DNA of 64,000 nucleotides from Drosophila persimilis. Lineage: Eukaryota > Arthropoda > Insecta > Diptera > Drosophilidae. Of this stretch, positions 51,601 to 63,481 are shown piece after piece. The notes beneath the pieces were generated by a model. The model was not told the origin of the DNA, did not search any database, and was given only the letters and a program-made list of their open reading frames with translations. Numbering within the stretch: the first letter of the stretch is position 1; each line of letters begins with the position of its first letter. Where the stretch lies: the NCBI RefSeq assembly GCF_003286085.1, contig NW_020825324.1:1984001-2048000 (forward strand), given 5' to 3'. Both the position numbers and the translations under genes were made by a program.

Positions 51601-54600
51601 CCAAGTCCAGTGACTTTCCCTCTGATCAGATTTGCATGACGTTGACAATACAAATGGCACATGGATAGAACACCTCGCCGCTGCAGCACCCCCGCTGCAA
51701 ATGCGGCACGAGGTCAGTAATGGGAACGAAAGACTTAGGCCACAAACCTCAGCGCCAGCGATGCGTGTAATCTGCGGCGCGCGTCTAGTTTTCCCTCCCC
51801 CTCTCTCCCCCACTCCTCCACTCTATATCTATGCATCTAAGTATATGCATATCTCTATGCTACATGCTGTATGGTTATCTTACGTCACTTCCGCTGTTTG
51901 TTGGCAGCCAGATTCGATTCAGGTAAGCGCTGCATGGCAGGGCATGGCAGGGGGCACTTCAATCATCATTTTATATACTCTTTCAGAATTGGATAGTTTT
52001 GGTTATATGTAAGCCCCACTGGAAGGAAATCCATTTTACTTTCATGCCAGAAAAAACGAAGAAGCCTTTAGCAATTAATATATAAAATATAACCATTTCC
52101 CTTGAGCTACTTTTTTTGTATTTTTCTGAAAAGAAAATCCATGTTAATCCAAATAATTATTACTTTTGAAAATTATTGAACCTATTCAGTTGAGCGGCAC
52201 TGTACCTGTTGGTACGCATTCAAGTGTTTCCCTATATGAAGATAGGGGTATCAGTGACTGCTTCATGAATGCCACCCACAGCTCGATTCGAATTCAGGGT
52301 ATTCCAAACTTCGAAGCGGAGCTCTCGTTCCCTTTGAATTTTATGAATGAAAAATGCTCGTACTTGTCCGAGGGGCCGGACGGAGTTTCATTTGTGTGTG
52401 TTTTTTTTGTCAATGAACTTTAATTTGTTTAAACTCGTATCTCTGGTGGCTGATGTTTATTCTGGTAACTACCCACACACACACACACACACACACACTC
52501 GGCCGCTAATTGAAAAGCTCCCTGGCTCCCTGGGTACCTGGCTCCCGATCAATGCAATTGCATGTGGCTGAGTAATTTTTTTGAAATAAATTCTCATCTG
52601 TTTTTTCCCCCCTTACCTTTTGGGGCCGATTCCATTGCAATTGTCATGCTGGCCATTTTTGTTGGTGTTGCTATTTGTGTACCTCTGCCATTGTTGTCGG
52701 GATAATTTAGTAATTATCTTTTTGTGAATCCTCATGTCGCTTTAATTTAATTATCGCTGGCTGGGTCGGCACGGCACAAATAAACATACCTCCATACCCT
52801 CGCACATACGAGTATCTAAAGCTAGATGTGGCTGAAAGATCAGCAATTTTCAGAATACGGAAAAGCAGACAGATCCAGGGAGAACAGAGCAGGGGCCAAG
52901 TGCATTCGGTTCCATCTTCAATCGATTCAATTCGATTCAATCAAATCTGTGTCACTGGGTTACGGCTTGGTGGAAACTGTTGTTGCTGTTGCTGCCAGCC
53001 CGCGCCGGCAACATTGTTGCCGCTACACTCGAGGGGCCCGACGAATGCGACAAGTTTTTCCAGCCACAGCCACAGTCATTTCCCTTTGGGCCAGAGCGGC
53101 CAATTAACGTATCTGATGGAAACGCGAAAAGTGCTGCAAAAAAAGTTACAACAATACCAACGGTAATAACAATTCATGGAGCTTTTGTCTACGATCCTCG
53201 GTTGCTAGGCCACATGCCAATCCCTCCCGCTGCCGCTGCCTCAGTCGCTGCCTCTGCCCATACCCACATTGCTCCAAGAGCCTCACCTTGTGACGCTCTT
53301 TCCTCTCTGCCTCTCCTTCTGGCCGCGCAGTCAGGTTTCGTGCCCGCCTGCCTCCAGCTTCCATTCAGTTTCTATCTCCAGGTCTGCCCCTGCTTCCACC
53401 TTTGCCTCGACGGTCTCTGCCTCCACAGACTTCAGACCTTCTCCGCCTCAGCGACTGCTGCCAGCGCAGATCCTCAGATCAACCTCTGCCGCTTCCTCCT
53501 TCGTTCTGTGCATCCGCAATGCTGGCGCGCCACAAGCCGTCAGTCGGTCTGCGCCGCGACCACCGATTCATTCAGGCGTCGCAATCAGTCAGGTTTCTGT
53601 CGCTGGATTCGGAACGGAAAGAATTGGAACGAAATGGAATCGATTGGAACGGATTGCTTTCGCGAATGCTCAAACGGGTTTTCCCGCTGATGCTTTGTTT
53701 CGGGAGTGGGAAATGGAAATGGGCTTATCATGCACCGCATTTTTCCAGGCTGGTCCACTATTTCACTTTCGACGGCCTCCAGCTGCTTGTGGGTGGCCCA
53801 AAGGAGGTCCGCCCCTGCATTCGGGATGGGCTTGGCCGAACGGAAAATCAGTATTGGGAAAATGAGGAAATAATCGGGGAATCGGGTATTGTTGGGAATT
53901 TCAGTGCACAGGCTCGGTATGGGGTTTGTTTCACTGATACTGAAAGGTTATAGGCTATTCGATCCACACGGAGTACGGAGTAAGATCTGGATCTGGTACC
54001 TAATAGACTGTCCCGTCCCCCTATAACATTTACTATTATAATTAATTATGAGAGTCAGAGCGGAAATAGGACTCAACGAATTTCACTTGCGTTTCTTTCC
54101 ACTTTTCCGCTTTGATCTTTCCATCTCATCTCCGGCCCGGAGAATGGCCTGCTCGAATATCAAAGCAATGAATGGGGGAAAAAGTCTGGAAAAATTGCTG
54201 AAACCCTTTTCCATGCTCTCCTCTCCGCTCCGCTCCTCACCTGGCCTTGGCCTGGGGCCTGGGGATGTCAAGTTGTGGGCGTGTCCCCCCGATATCCGCC
54301 AGCACTCAGCTGCTGTCAATCAAAGTTGCATTTTTCTTTTCAATTTTCTCTTCACTTCTGTTGCTGCGGCCGCGACTGTTCCCCACTCAAATGGGAAACC
54401 CGGAAAAGCGTGTGTTAATATGAAAAACTTCAAAAACCAAATGCCATGCGGTGCCGGGGAGTGGCCTCCATGCTGCCACGTTGCATTTGCAGTTGTTGTC
54501 ACAGCAAGGCATTAATTATGCCATCAACAAAGTGACGACCCGACAGCGCACCAGACATATCCTGTTGACAGCCTCACACCTCACACACCCCCCTGACGGT

Positions 54601-54992
54601 GGCACTGCCGCCACTGAGCTACTGAGCCACTGAGCCGTGCTCCTGCCCCTGCCCCACCACCATCTTCTTGCATTGGACAAAGTTTTTCGCGTGGCAGCGG
54701 AAGTCACGTAGGCCTGGAAGTTTTCCAGTGAAAATGCTCAGTGCTCGTAATTATTAAATCAAACAACGAAATATGGCTCAGGGGAAGCAGCTGCGAAGGG
54801 GGGCGTGGCAGCCCAAGGAGTTGCAGCTTTATTTGGGGGCGAGGCTCCAAGTCCTTCTGAAATTATGGCTTCAGCCTTCGGTCGTTTCCGGATGAGGGGA
54901 TTCGGAAAACTCCATAGTAAAGATGCTAAAAGTTGGCCCAAAAATCTATTAAAGATATAGAAAAATGCTACATATTTCATATTTCATTACAG

Positions 54993-55032
54993 AAAGGAAT
55001 GAACGAGTTTAATGGCGGCCTTTTCTCGAAAG
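54993..55032 (+). other. Candidate 40-nt microexon
   Basis: A pyrimidine-rich acceptor ending TTTCATTACAG and a donor GAAAG|GTAAGA enclose 40 nt. Only one frame is open, KGMNEFNGGLFSK plus one base, and it contains an ATG. There is no partner exon or homology, so it may be chance. Confidence 0.15.
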
Positions 55033-56220
55033 GTAAGATACCGAAAAACATAGTTTTTCAATTAAATTTACATTTTCTTAAATGATTATCTTTCATATAG
55101 AATAGTATTTTCTTGGATAATACAAATTTAGATGAAAATAAATTTATTTGAAAAAAGGATATCCTTGATAAAGAGGCATCTATAACTTGAAAATAATAGA
55201 AGTTCCAATACTTGTGCCTTAGATTAGCTCACTTAAGATCCAAGATCATGAGACAATTAGTATTCATAGAAGAAAGATATTCGTTTTCATCTTTTAGAAA
55301 CATTTGAGAGGTGCTTAGATGGGCTTGGATTCAATGGATGATTGTGTGTAAAATAGTGAAAACTAATATTGTTATTGCATTTTCTTTCCCCCCAGATATT
55401 GGGGCGATTGATTACTCATGAGGTCCATGAATTTGCATCTTTTTGTATCTGTTTTTTTATAGCTTAAACAATAAATTTTGTGTCTGAAATCTCTGAAATT
55501 TAATCATCTTTGAGAACAATCCTTTGCAATTTTTTTTTGATGTCCCTAATATCTGGGCGGACAGAACATTCACTTAAATGTAAGACGGATCTAAGCAACT
55601 CTGAAGTGTATCTCAGAGATGAAAATGAATTCCTCTCCTCTATGAATACTAATTGTTTCATGATGCCTTAAAGAGTTCCCATTCAGATCTCCAGATCGTC
55701 CACGAATTGCTCTACCGCTGAGATACCGAAACAGAGCAAGAGGCGTCGCCGTGGCAGGAACGGAAAATTTAGCCCCGTTTTCGTACAAATATTTGGCTGT
55801 TTAAAAATAAAATAGACAATTTTCAAATAGAACCGAATGGAAATGGGGAAAAACTTAGCCGAGAGACACAAATGTATCTATGAGATGTCGCTGCTGCTGA
55901 CAAATAGAATTCCATGCAAGTTTAAAAATACTTTTGAGGCAATGTTAGCTTTTGTCTTTCGCTTTCCTTTTTTTTTTTTTTTTTTGAGGAATTTCCCTCG
56001 GAGACACCGTTTTTGTATGTGCGGAGGGGAGTGGAGGGGAATGGCATGGAATGGAAAATTGTCCCCATAAATGTCGATTAATTTATGTGCGTCCTATGGT
56101 AACATGACATTTGGATGGCCGGCCGAGAATCGGTCGGTAGCTGCTAAATGGAAAGTTATATATGGGAAATGGGAAATGTGGAAGTGGCAGAAGCATCATC
56201 AGACTGCGGGCCTATCGTAT

Positions 56221-56282
56221 GACTGGGACTTGGACTGGGACTAGAACTGGGACTGGGACTGGGACTGGGACTCGGACTGGCA
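56221..56282. repeat. (GGGACT)n hexamer repeat
   Basis: About ten GGGACT units, several with one change. Confidence 0.85.
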
Positions 56283-57372
56283 CTGCGTTGGCGGCCTTTG
56301 GCGACGTTTGACGATGGCGTTGTCAGCGTTCTGGGCGATTAGTCGCCTCAAAAATAGACCCAGACATGCGGAAGAGCAGAGCGAAGGCGCTCTGGGATGG
56401 GACGACGACGACGACTGACTGTTGCCGTGTGCTCGGTGCGGTTGTCAGGCGACATCTTCATCTCATCGCCGCATCGCATCGCATCGCATCGCCCACTCGC
56501 CCACACGCCTATCTCCCAAATTCTACTCTGGCTCTGGCTCTGCCTCTTTCCTGTTCTGTCTGTTCTGTCTGCGCGTCCACCTAAAAATATTTCCCACTAA
56601 TCCTACACAGAAAACTATTTCGGTGTTAATAATCTGCTTCCGCAATTCATCGCCTCTGTGGTTCCATGGCTTAGCTATGCGATCTGTCGCCTCCTCTGAC
56701 GCCTGTGCCAGGCATCCATCCAAATTGCTCTGAGACGCTCCTTCAGGGGGGGGGCAGGGTGCTTTGGGGTGGTGATTATTGTGGAATTTATTCCAGTATC
56801 GGATGGGGAGGGCTGGCTCTCAGGGTGTGGGAGGGCCATCTCTTAACTTTAAATGAGTATTTAGTGCTTATCGATATTGATTGCCACTAAGATCGGATCC
56901 CTACACCATCTACATACATATGTGCCTGTGTATGGGCATCCCCATATTCACCGCTCTCCATTTCCTGCTCCCCTTCCACCCTTCCCACCCCGTCCCAGAC
57001 AAATGTAGTGCTGGTGGGCTCCCATCCGGTTCCGAGTGGGACTTGGCACCCACTTGAGAGCATTTGAGGCTTTCTTCGACTTTTAGCCGGGCCGCGTTAA
57101 TTTATGTGCCGTATTTACACAGTCAGTGCCAAAGGTACTCGTACACGTACTCGTACTGGTACACTTTTCTGCATCTCTCTCTCTCTCTCTGTGTCTTTCC
57201 TCGGCAGCTATCTCCAGCTGGAGCCGTATCGTGCCGGGCCAATTTTCATGCAGTCATTCCTCATTCATTAAAGCGTCGTATGGAGCCGAGAAAGAATGAG
57301 AGACGGTGGGACTGTGCGACGGACAAAGAATGAAGCCGGAGAGAGGAAGACGGAGCTGGAAGATGGAAGATG

Positions 57373-57470
57373 ACAGAGCCAAAGACTGAGCCAAAGACTG
57401 AGCCAGAGACTGAGCCAGAGACAGAGCCAGAGCCAGAGTCAGAGCCAGAGTCAGAGCCAGAGACAGAGAC
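57373..57470. repeat. Degenerate GAGCCAGAGACT / GAGCCA repeat
   Basis: Twelve- and six-base units in tandem. The Thr-Glu-Pro peptide in one frame is a repeat artefact. Confidence 0.85.
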
Positions 57471-57788
57471 TTTTGGCATGGCATTAACCTGTAGAACTCC
57501 TTTCACTTTACATTCTAATTCCAAAAGTTCCAACAGTCGCATACCAAAAGCTTGTTGTGGAAGGAGCGGGGGGAATCCGACATTCTTCTCTTTTGTGACG
57601 GGGCGAGGGGAGGGGAGGGAAAAAAAACCTGAATACCTCTGCTGAATGCTAATGCTAATACTTTGTGCCTGGCCAATTCCCCCCACGGCGGCCTATGAAA
57701 TATGCATGCAGAAACAGAAACAGAAACAAAAACAAAAACAAGAGCCCAGATAAGAATTCCAAACTATAAAAACCAAAACTATCGATCG

Positions 57789-57890
57789 ATGTTGAAAAAC
57801 GCGGCCAAATCGATGGCACAAATTAAATATTTAATTGCCTCTGGCACTGCCTATGCCTATGCCATCGGAGTGATGTGCATTATTAAGTAA
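57789..57890 (+). other. Small open frame, possible 33-aa membrane peptide
   Basis: ATG after CGATCGATCG-like sequence opens 33 codons. The basic start MLKNAAKSMAQIK is followed by the hydrophobic run YLIASGTAYAYAIGVMCII and a final K. The shape (basic N-terminus, one helix) fits a membrane micropeptide, but so short a frame arises often by chance. The start context is poor and no homologue is known to me. Confidence 0.12.
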
Positions 57891-58684
57891 CTTCCCGAAG
57901 CAAAGCACTGGACAACATCGGACCAGTACCGCCCTGGCCCTGGCCCTGGCGCTCGCCCCCGTCCAGTGCTGTGATGTAATTGATTCACCTTACCGACCAC
58001 AATTCACGATCTTAAAGATATAGCCTTGTGTGGCGATCCACCAAGAAAGACAGTGCCTATAGTATGTTCCTTATGTGCCTATACAAAAGTTTAGTTTGGT
58101 CTTTAGTGTATTCCAGAATCATAGAAATTGAGTTCAGAACTATCTTAAGATCGGATCATTAGTACAACTGCAATAAAGAATACTATTTCGTGGTCCAGTG
58201 CGCGGAGTAACGGCTGGATGGTACGTCGTTGATGTGAAGACTGAGAACTATAGAGAGGGAGACAGTGGTCGGTTCGGTATGAAAACATCTGGAAAGGGAA
58301 ATAAACACTGAGCAAACCTCTATCTACTCCTATGCTTCCCCCCATCAGCCCCATTGTGTCGTACATAAGTCATGAGTATTAGTAGGGTCGCGGATCGTGT
58401 GCTTCGATTGTTAGTAATCATCTAGTGGAGTGGAATGGAATGGTAGCTGCCACGCGACAGACTAAGCTTTTCACCAACTAGGGCACAAGTGATAAGGTCT
58501 AAGGTAGGGGGAGAAGTCTGATAGAGGGCTCATAGATAGAGATAGAGAAAGAGAGAGAGAGTGAGGTGTGGCGATAGAGACAATGTTTGGCTCTCCTGCC
58601 GAGTCTACACCCATTCAATCATTGCTTATTGAATTGAAGAATGCGTTGACAGCCCACAGAGGAGAAGAGTAGAGCATAGAGCAG

Positions 58685-58721
58685 AGGTAAGGGGTAAGTG
58701 GTAAGGGGTAAGGGGTAAGGG
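58685..58721. repeat. (GGGGTAA)n heptamer repeat
   Basis: Five units of GGGGTAA or GTGGTAA. Confidence 0.85.
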
Positions 58722-60611
58722 ACCTGGAATAGTGGAGACCTGCGTCAGGTGAGATAAGGTCAGTCCGAGCCCGATTTCGTGGTCGTGGAGAGCGGAAGAA
58801 GCAGCCAAGGGTGGACACATTTCGAAATGGTCTGGACATTGATATGATCTCCGGGGAAGTGGTATAAATACACCCAGGCGTGAGAGAGCCGTATATCAAA
58901 GTGCGTGGAGAGAGAGCAGAGAGAGAGAGCAGAGAGAGAGAGAGAGAGCTCTGGATCAAGAGCTCTGGTCGATAGATAAGCCCCAAATGGCGGTCCACTC
59001 GAAGCAATTTCGTGCCAAAAAGCGATTAATCATCTCTTCCATACAATGGCGTTCGTCGTCTGTTTGGACAATAGCAATAGCCAGAACAAGAGTCAAAATT
59101 CGATGTTTGGCCAGAGTTAGATTAACATAACCGATCTGGATGTAGATGTCGATGGGGATGGCGATGGCGATGGCGATGTCTGATGGTGTCCATGCGGGTC
59201 ATGGGAAATGGTCAGAGCGGTTCCCGGACAAAGTACAAAGGCAGCTCCATGGAGCTTGTCTAGATTCTGTATTGTTGTCCATTTGAAGCAGCTGGATGCG
59301 GCAAACGCTGAAGAACCCCGCCACCAGCCATCAACTCTCAAGTGCCACTTGGGGCAGAAGCACAGAGCAAGCGTGTGGGGTACAGTGGGTGTTGGTGTTG
59401 CTTTTGCTTTTGCTGCTGTATACAAATTCCCTTAATCATCGCCATAGAGTAATAAATCTAAATTCCACGCAAAAACCAATCAACTCCTAGCAGAGCAGAG
59501 GATAGTCCAGAACTCACGAGAGCGGGTCAGGGGGCTTCGGGGATCGAGGTTATTGATACCCTTGCGGTATTATTCTATATACGATATGTACATAGGTAAA
59601 GTATATGTACACCTGATGCCACTTGATATAGTTTTTCAATGCTAATGAAGAGATCCTTTTAAACCCATTTTTGTAAAAAAAAACTAATGATTACTTTAGT
59701 CAGATATCCTTAGACCTGACAAGTTGTTCTTCCCTACGATTGCACTTGGTTTCAGTACCCGTCAAGGGATTCATTCCATCCCATTCATGAGCTCGTTAGT
59801 TGACCAAAAACTTAACCAAACATTCAGCTTTCAGAGTCCCAGAGCCCAAGTGGCAGCTCCCTGATCTGTAATGCGCTTTCAATGCCAAGACTTAGGCCTA
59901 GGCACGGACCCAAAAAAACTGAAATAAAACAATAACCAAAAAGATCTCAGACACAGACAATGCCAGCCAATTACCAGCGATAACACAAATATTTCTGTAA
60001 CAACCAGTTCTCTGCTTCACTTCCACATCCACAGGCAGTCTCAATTTCAGTTTCAGTTTCGTCAGTCGTCAGTCTGTCAAGAAATTAGCACGTATCTTCG
60101 GCTCTAACCTCAACCAAAGACCCCACACCACTCCACCCCACTAAGTCATAAAAATAACAATGAACAAGACACAAGACACAAGACAGGGCACAAAAATGTA
60201 CAACTGTTTTTTGGTTGTCATGCTCATTGAGCACGCTTGAACGCCACAGCATTGGGTGGGCAATAGGTGGATCTGTGGGGCTGGGGCTGGGCCTGGGGCT
60301 GGGGCTGGGCACGCTTAAGACAACGGGGAGGTACCTCTAGTGGCTCCTCTGGTAGCGGTAACCGAGCTTAGGCCGTGCGTGCCCATACTTACCTACGATT
60401 TGTTGACATTAGGGCTTACAATTTATGAGTTCTTATTGTCAACGGCTGGCGGATGCCGATGCTGATGCCTGCCATGGAATGGGGATAGGGTTTGAGGATG
60501 GGGCTGGAGTTGGGGGCAACGGTTCGTGGTGACTTTGGACAAAAGACGAGGGCGTGGCAAATTGGATTTCGGCTATTTAATGCCTGCCACAATCGACGGT
60601 ATGGGGAACCA

Positions 60612-61055
60612 ATGAAGATACCACTAACAACAGCTATATTGTCAACCGTTGGAAACTTTTGGGTCTTCACAGATCTATGGAAAGTTTCGGCAGTAATTAT
60701 TATTATTTTCTGGTATATTGTCTGCAACTTTCAGCGTCTATGGGACTATAAGCTCAGACTGAAAAAGCTGTCAAATGTGTGTGTTTTTCATAAGTAATTC
60801 TCAGGCTCCCTTCCGCTTCCTCATAGGATGAAACCGATAACGCTTAACCCCGATCTGATCATAAATATAGCCAGGAACCCGACACCGGGTTTTCGAACAG
60901 AGCTGATGCTGGAGCAGTTCGCTCTTGAATGCTTACATTACATCGATCAAGTTTTGATATACCTACTTATAGAATTCGTATACCCGTGCCTTCAGCTTTT
61001 CCCACATTTAAACTCTTCTGTTTTGTATCTCTTAAAGTATCCTTTTATTCGTTGA
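60612..61055 (+). CDS. Candidate spliced small membrane protein, unrecognised
   Basis: ATG at 60612 (ACCAATGA, a good fly start context) opens 55 codons with a membrane-like run (VSAVIIIIFWYIV) followed by a basic patch (LWDYKLRLKKLS). A 48-nt intron is likely at 60779-60826: donor GT at 60779 and an excellent acceptor CTCCCTTCCGCTTCCTCATAG (21 nt, here split as CTCCCTTCCGC and TTCCTCATAG). Splicing keeps the frame open for 75 further codons (MKPITLNPDLIINI through YLLIEFVYPCL) to a stop at 61053. A longer transcript could join the exons at 61236-61617. The donor is weak (GTGTGT) and I know no homologue. Confidence 0.3.
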
Positions 61056-61235
61056 AGTATCTACAGTTTCTGGAAAGATACGAACTAGCTAATTTCCTTT
61101 GTTTATCATTCACTTAACTAATATCATTGCATATCATTTCTTGAAGAGAATGACTTGAAAGACTGACCTCCAATCACTGAAGGAAGAGCCTGAAAATATC
61201 GACTCGAATAAACCAAAGTGTGGAATCTCAGTAGG

Positions 61236-61617
61236 GATATCTGCCAGATCAAAAAGACTTGTTCATAGTTGCACGTGCTCCCTCCTTGCAGTCCTTGTGG
61301 AACACAAAATGTGAGTTTAACAGCCACTAAAACACTATGTTAAGCCCATTCTATAAAGCAGCAACAAGGTAGTATTATTGTGAGGAATTTTTGTGGAGCT
61401 GGGACTCCGTTGAAACCTATTGGACGTGCTCAACACCCTCAACACACCATCGCAGAATGGGGTAAGCTTTGGGCCAAACTACGCCATTTTGCATAGCCCG
61501 GAAATATCCTTATACATTTTCAATGGCTTAATGACAAGGTTGTGGTTAATTTCGTTCTTTAATATTGCAGCTAATTACTCAAAAAATTTGACTAAGGGTC
61601 CGAAGGAAAATAAATAA
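61236..61617 (+). CDS. Candidate 3' exons of an unrecognised gene
   Basis: The last intron is well marked: donor TGGG|GTAAGC at 61461/61462, acceptor TTAATATTGCAG at 61570. Splicing fuses VRNFCGAGTPLKPIGRAQHP and QHTIAEW in frame to ANYSKNLTKGPKENK, stop TAA at 61615-61617, which overlaps two AATAAA signals (61609-61618). Upstream, 61236-61310 is open as GYLPDQKDLFIVARAPSLQS and ends at a GTGAGT donor with a CTAAAAC branch-like site after it. Which acceptor follows (61357-61368) is unclear. The unit points toward paralogue B and its end lies only about 90 nt from that gene's stop. The protein is unknown to me, and it may belong to the exons at 60612-61055. Confidence 0.35.
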
Positions 61618-61709
61618 ATAATCGTCGAGTCGCTACGTGAAGCGCACTTGGAAATCGAGGGATGGTTGAGTGCGGAATATCTGATTAATTGTTTGGTGTT
61701 TCTGGGAGT

Positions 61710-62303
61710 TTACTTTTCGCCGGCGACGGCCAGGGCGGTAAGGAAGAAGAAGCCCGACCAGCTGATGTAGGTGATGGGCTGGCCGGTTCCCTCGGAGACA
61801 TTCTCCTCGAAGAAGGCGGCGCCGAACTTGGCCATGAAGGCCAGGAAGGCCATGCCGCCCAGATTCCAGCTGCTCTCGTTGAGCGCCAAGTAGACCATCG
61901 ACGTAATATTACCCAGTATGGTCAGGGTCTTGAGAGTGTCGATGACGCTTCCGTTTTCTTCGCTGTCCTTGGCCCAGCCTATGATCACGCTGACCGCCAA
62001 CGGGACGATGAACAGGCCGTGGCCCAGGGCAAGGTTGTTGCTGTCGGCCCCCATGAACAGATCCACATTGAGCAGCGGCAGCGGCACGATCTCCATGAGG
62101 GCGTTGGTGGCGTCGTTGGCCTTGGTGGTGTTCTCATCGCCTGACACGGTGGCCACCAGGCCCAGCAGTCCATGGCAAAAGCCGACCACACAGGCCGTGA
62201 ACGCGTACGGATGCTCCTGGGGCCCGATCTGGTAGAATCCAAATCCAGTGGCGCCGCACAGCAGGAGGTTCATCACACCAGTCACAGCGCTGTTGTCCGA
62301 CAT
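61710..62303 (-). CDS. Multi-pass membrane protein, paralogue B (intact, 197 aa)
   Basis: ATG at 62301-62303, stop at 61710-61712. The protein has six hydrophobic segments, at about residues 8-26, 33-53, 92-111, 124-141, 147-165 and 177-194, with a short acidic loop (DSEENGS) near 113-119. It shares HPYAF/TPYAY, HGLLGL, MEIVPLPLLNVDL, GHGLFIVPLAV and GGMAFLAF with paralogue A, so the two are clear homologues. The frame upstream of this ATG is open for 60 more codons, but that stretch contains the two likely 5' UTR introns, so the inner ATG (CAAAGATGTC) is preferred. The gene is divergent from the MARCH5 gene and convergent with the candidate gene at 60.6-61.6 kb. It appears to be an insect multi-pass family I cannot name; no catalytic motif is visible. 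Confidence 0.9.
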   Translation of the reverse strand: MSDNSAVTGVMNLLLCGATGFGFYQIGPQEHPYAFTACVVGFCHGLLGLVATVSGDENTTKANDATNALMEIVPLPLLNVDLFMGADSNNLALGHGLFIVPLAVSVIIGWAKDSEENGSVIDTLKTLTILGNITSMVYLALNESSWNLGGMAFLAFMAKFGAAFFEENVSEGTGQPITYISWSGFFFLTALAVAGEK

Positions 62304-62338
62304 CTTTGCCCGCGTTTGGTTATTCAATCGATGATTTG

Positions 62339-62399
62339 CTATTTGGGAAATCGACTTAGCCTTCGGGATCGCTAGATGATTGGGTGGCTGATGGCTTAC
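62339..62399 (-). other. Predicted 5' UTR intron of paralogue B
   Basis: Minus-strand donor TTGG|GTAAGCC at 62400/62399, acceptor TTTCCCAAATAG ending at 62339, CTAAG branch-like site. Length is 61 nt, typical for fly introns. The spliced leader then runs into the ATG at 62303. Confidence 0.6.
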
Positions 62400-62459
62400 C
62401 CAACTGCTCTGCCGATTGGCTCTCTCAGGGGCGGCTTGATCCGCTGCTGTGCCCAACTT

Positions 62460-62520
62460 CTGTCCTGATCTTGTGAATTGCAATCTCAGCTCTTTGTTTA
62501 AGCAGATGATGGGGGCTTAC
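62460..62520 (-). other. Predicted upstream 5' UTR intron of paralogue B
   Basis: Minus-strand donor GAAAG|GTAAGCC at 62521/62520 and acceptor ATCAGGACAG ending at 62460, again 61 nt. The acceptor is weaker than that of the next intron. The two donors may instead be alternatives used with the acceptor at 62339. Confidence 0.4.
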
Positions 62521-62527
62521 CTTTCTG

Positions 62528-63183
62528 CTATCTGCTTGCTGCTTGCTGCTTGCTAAATTGTTGTATCTCTTTGGCCTGCTCGTGCTCAACGAACCCCAAA
62601 AGCAAGGACCGTAGGAAAATATAAATGTTGAATCGAAAAAATTTGATTTTATGACACCTCAGTTTTACTGGAGAATCTGTCGACCGAAACGTTGAACGAG
62701 CTGTGCTGCTATGCCTGACTCCTGTGGCTTTGCTGCCAGAATGAAAAGAATTTGTCGAAGGCAAAGTCAAGGCCTGCTGGCATTGGATAAGAAGGGACTC
62801 TACTCTACGTATGCTATTCCCAAAGAGGCTTGCCACTTATTGGCAGTTGTACTTGTACATCATTAATTTTCAATACAGCTATTAGTGGCTCTATCAAAAC
62901 CCATTCATTATCAATTGTTGCAAATATTGACATAAAATCTTTGTGATTTATGGAAAGTTCATTGCTTAAGTTTGGTGGAGAGAAAGAGAGTTTGTCGTGG
63001 CGATAGTCCGGTGCAAGCTATTTTATTTGAACATAAAAGGTCTTACTAATAGGTCGCTAGCCAGTCGATAAGAAAACGAAATCCAATCAAGCAGGCGTTA
63101 CGATAAACGCCATGTATTCGAGTAAGCGCCAGCTCTAGCTTGGGCTTTCATTTATCGATTTGCCGTCGTGGAGTTCGTCGTGC
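62528..63183. other. Divergent upstream region between paralogue B and MARCH5
   Basis: It holds the first 5' UTR exon(s) of paralogue B and the promoters of both genes. A 102-codon minus-strand frame (62528-62836, Ser/Thr-rich, MASLFGNSIRRVESLLIQCQ) covers the leader; I have no reason to call it a gene. Confidence 0.4.
63153..63160. promoter_or_regulatory. DRE-like element (TATCGATT)
   Basis: Seven of eight bases match the DREF-binding site TATCGATA, common at fly housekeeping promoters. It lies 30 bp left of the TATA-like box of the MARCH5 gene. Confidence 0.4.
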
Positions 63184-63190
63184 TATAAAT
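63184..63190 (+). promoter_or_regulatory. TATA-like box of the MARCH5 gene
   Basis: TATAAAT about 110 nt left of the predicted first donor, which would put the start of transcription near 63215. Housekeeping promoters often lack TATA, so the match may be chance. Confidence 0.3.
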
Positions 63191-63292
63191 TTTGGAAAAA
63201 CAATTCGTTTGGAAATTCACACCGATATACATAGAAATAATATTGAGCAGAGTGTTGCCTTGAACGGATTAAAATAAATCTCTACGTCGGAG

Positions 63293-63435
63293 GTTAGTAC
63301 TCGGTTGTGTATTCATTCTGGTCGATCTATCACTGCCATACACGTACTCTGCCGTATACGGTCAATATATTCGAGAGTCCTAGACCCAGGAATCAGAAAT
63401 ACTCGATTAACTCTTTTTTTTTTGTTTGCTTTCAG
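63293..63435 (+). other. 5' UTR intron of the MARCH5 gene
   Basis: Donor CGGAG|GTTAGT and acceptor CTTTTTTTTTGTTTGCTTTCAG (split as CTTTTTTTTT and GTTTGCTTTCAG). Length is 143 nt. The second exon begins at 63436, 46 nt before the start codon. Confidence 0.65.
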
Positions 63436-63481
63436 CGGCTCTGTTTCGAATTTGCAGGCTTTGGTACTTAGTTGTGGTGTA

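Larger units (their letters stand above)
40181..60611. other. 20 kb stretch without a gene I can support
   Basis: It holds one Helitron-type 3' end, a perfect inverted repeat, many hexamer repeats, GA runs (58.5 and 58.9 kb) and short open frames. At 52980-53953 three plus-strand frames are open at once through a CTGCC-rich part, a composition effect. At 46637 CAGGGATCGGCAT resembles the end of the hAT MITE at 11666, without a second end. Blocks at 44580-44680 and 49100-49160 are rich in ATGCATAT, CATAAA and TTAAT words and could be regulatory. Confidence 0.45.

Noticed and set aside
51907..51921. 15-nt segment between TTGGCAG and GTAAGC
   Set aside because: Too short to judge, and such acceptor-donor pairs are expected by chance at this length.
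52980..53953. Three overlapping plus-strand frames of 183-236 codons
   Set aside because: Three frames open at once point to a CTGCC-type base bias that lacks stops, and none shows a known motif.
62528..62836. 102-codon minus-strand frame in the leader of paralogue B
   Set aside because: It is Ser/Thr-rich without a motif and lies where the 5' UTR exon should be.
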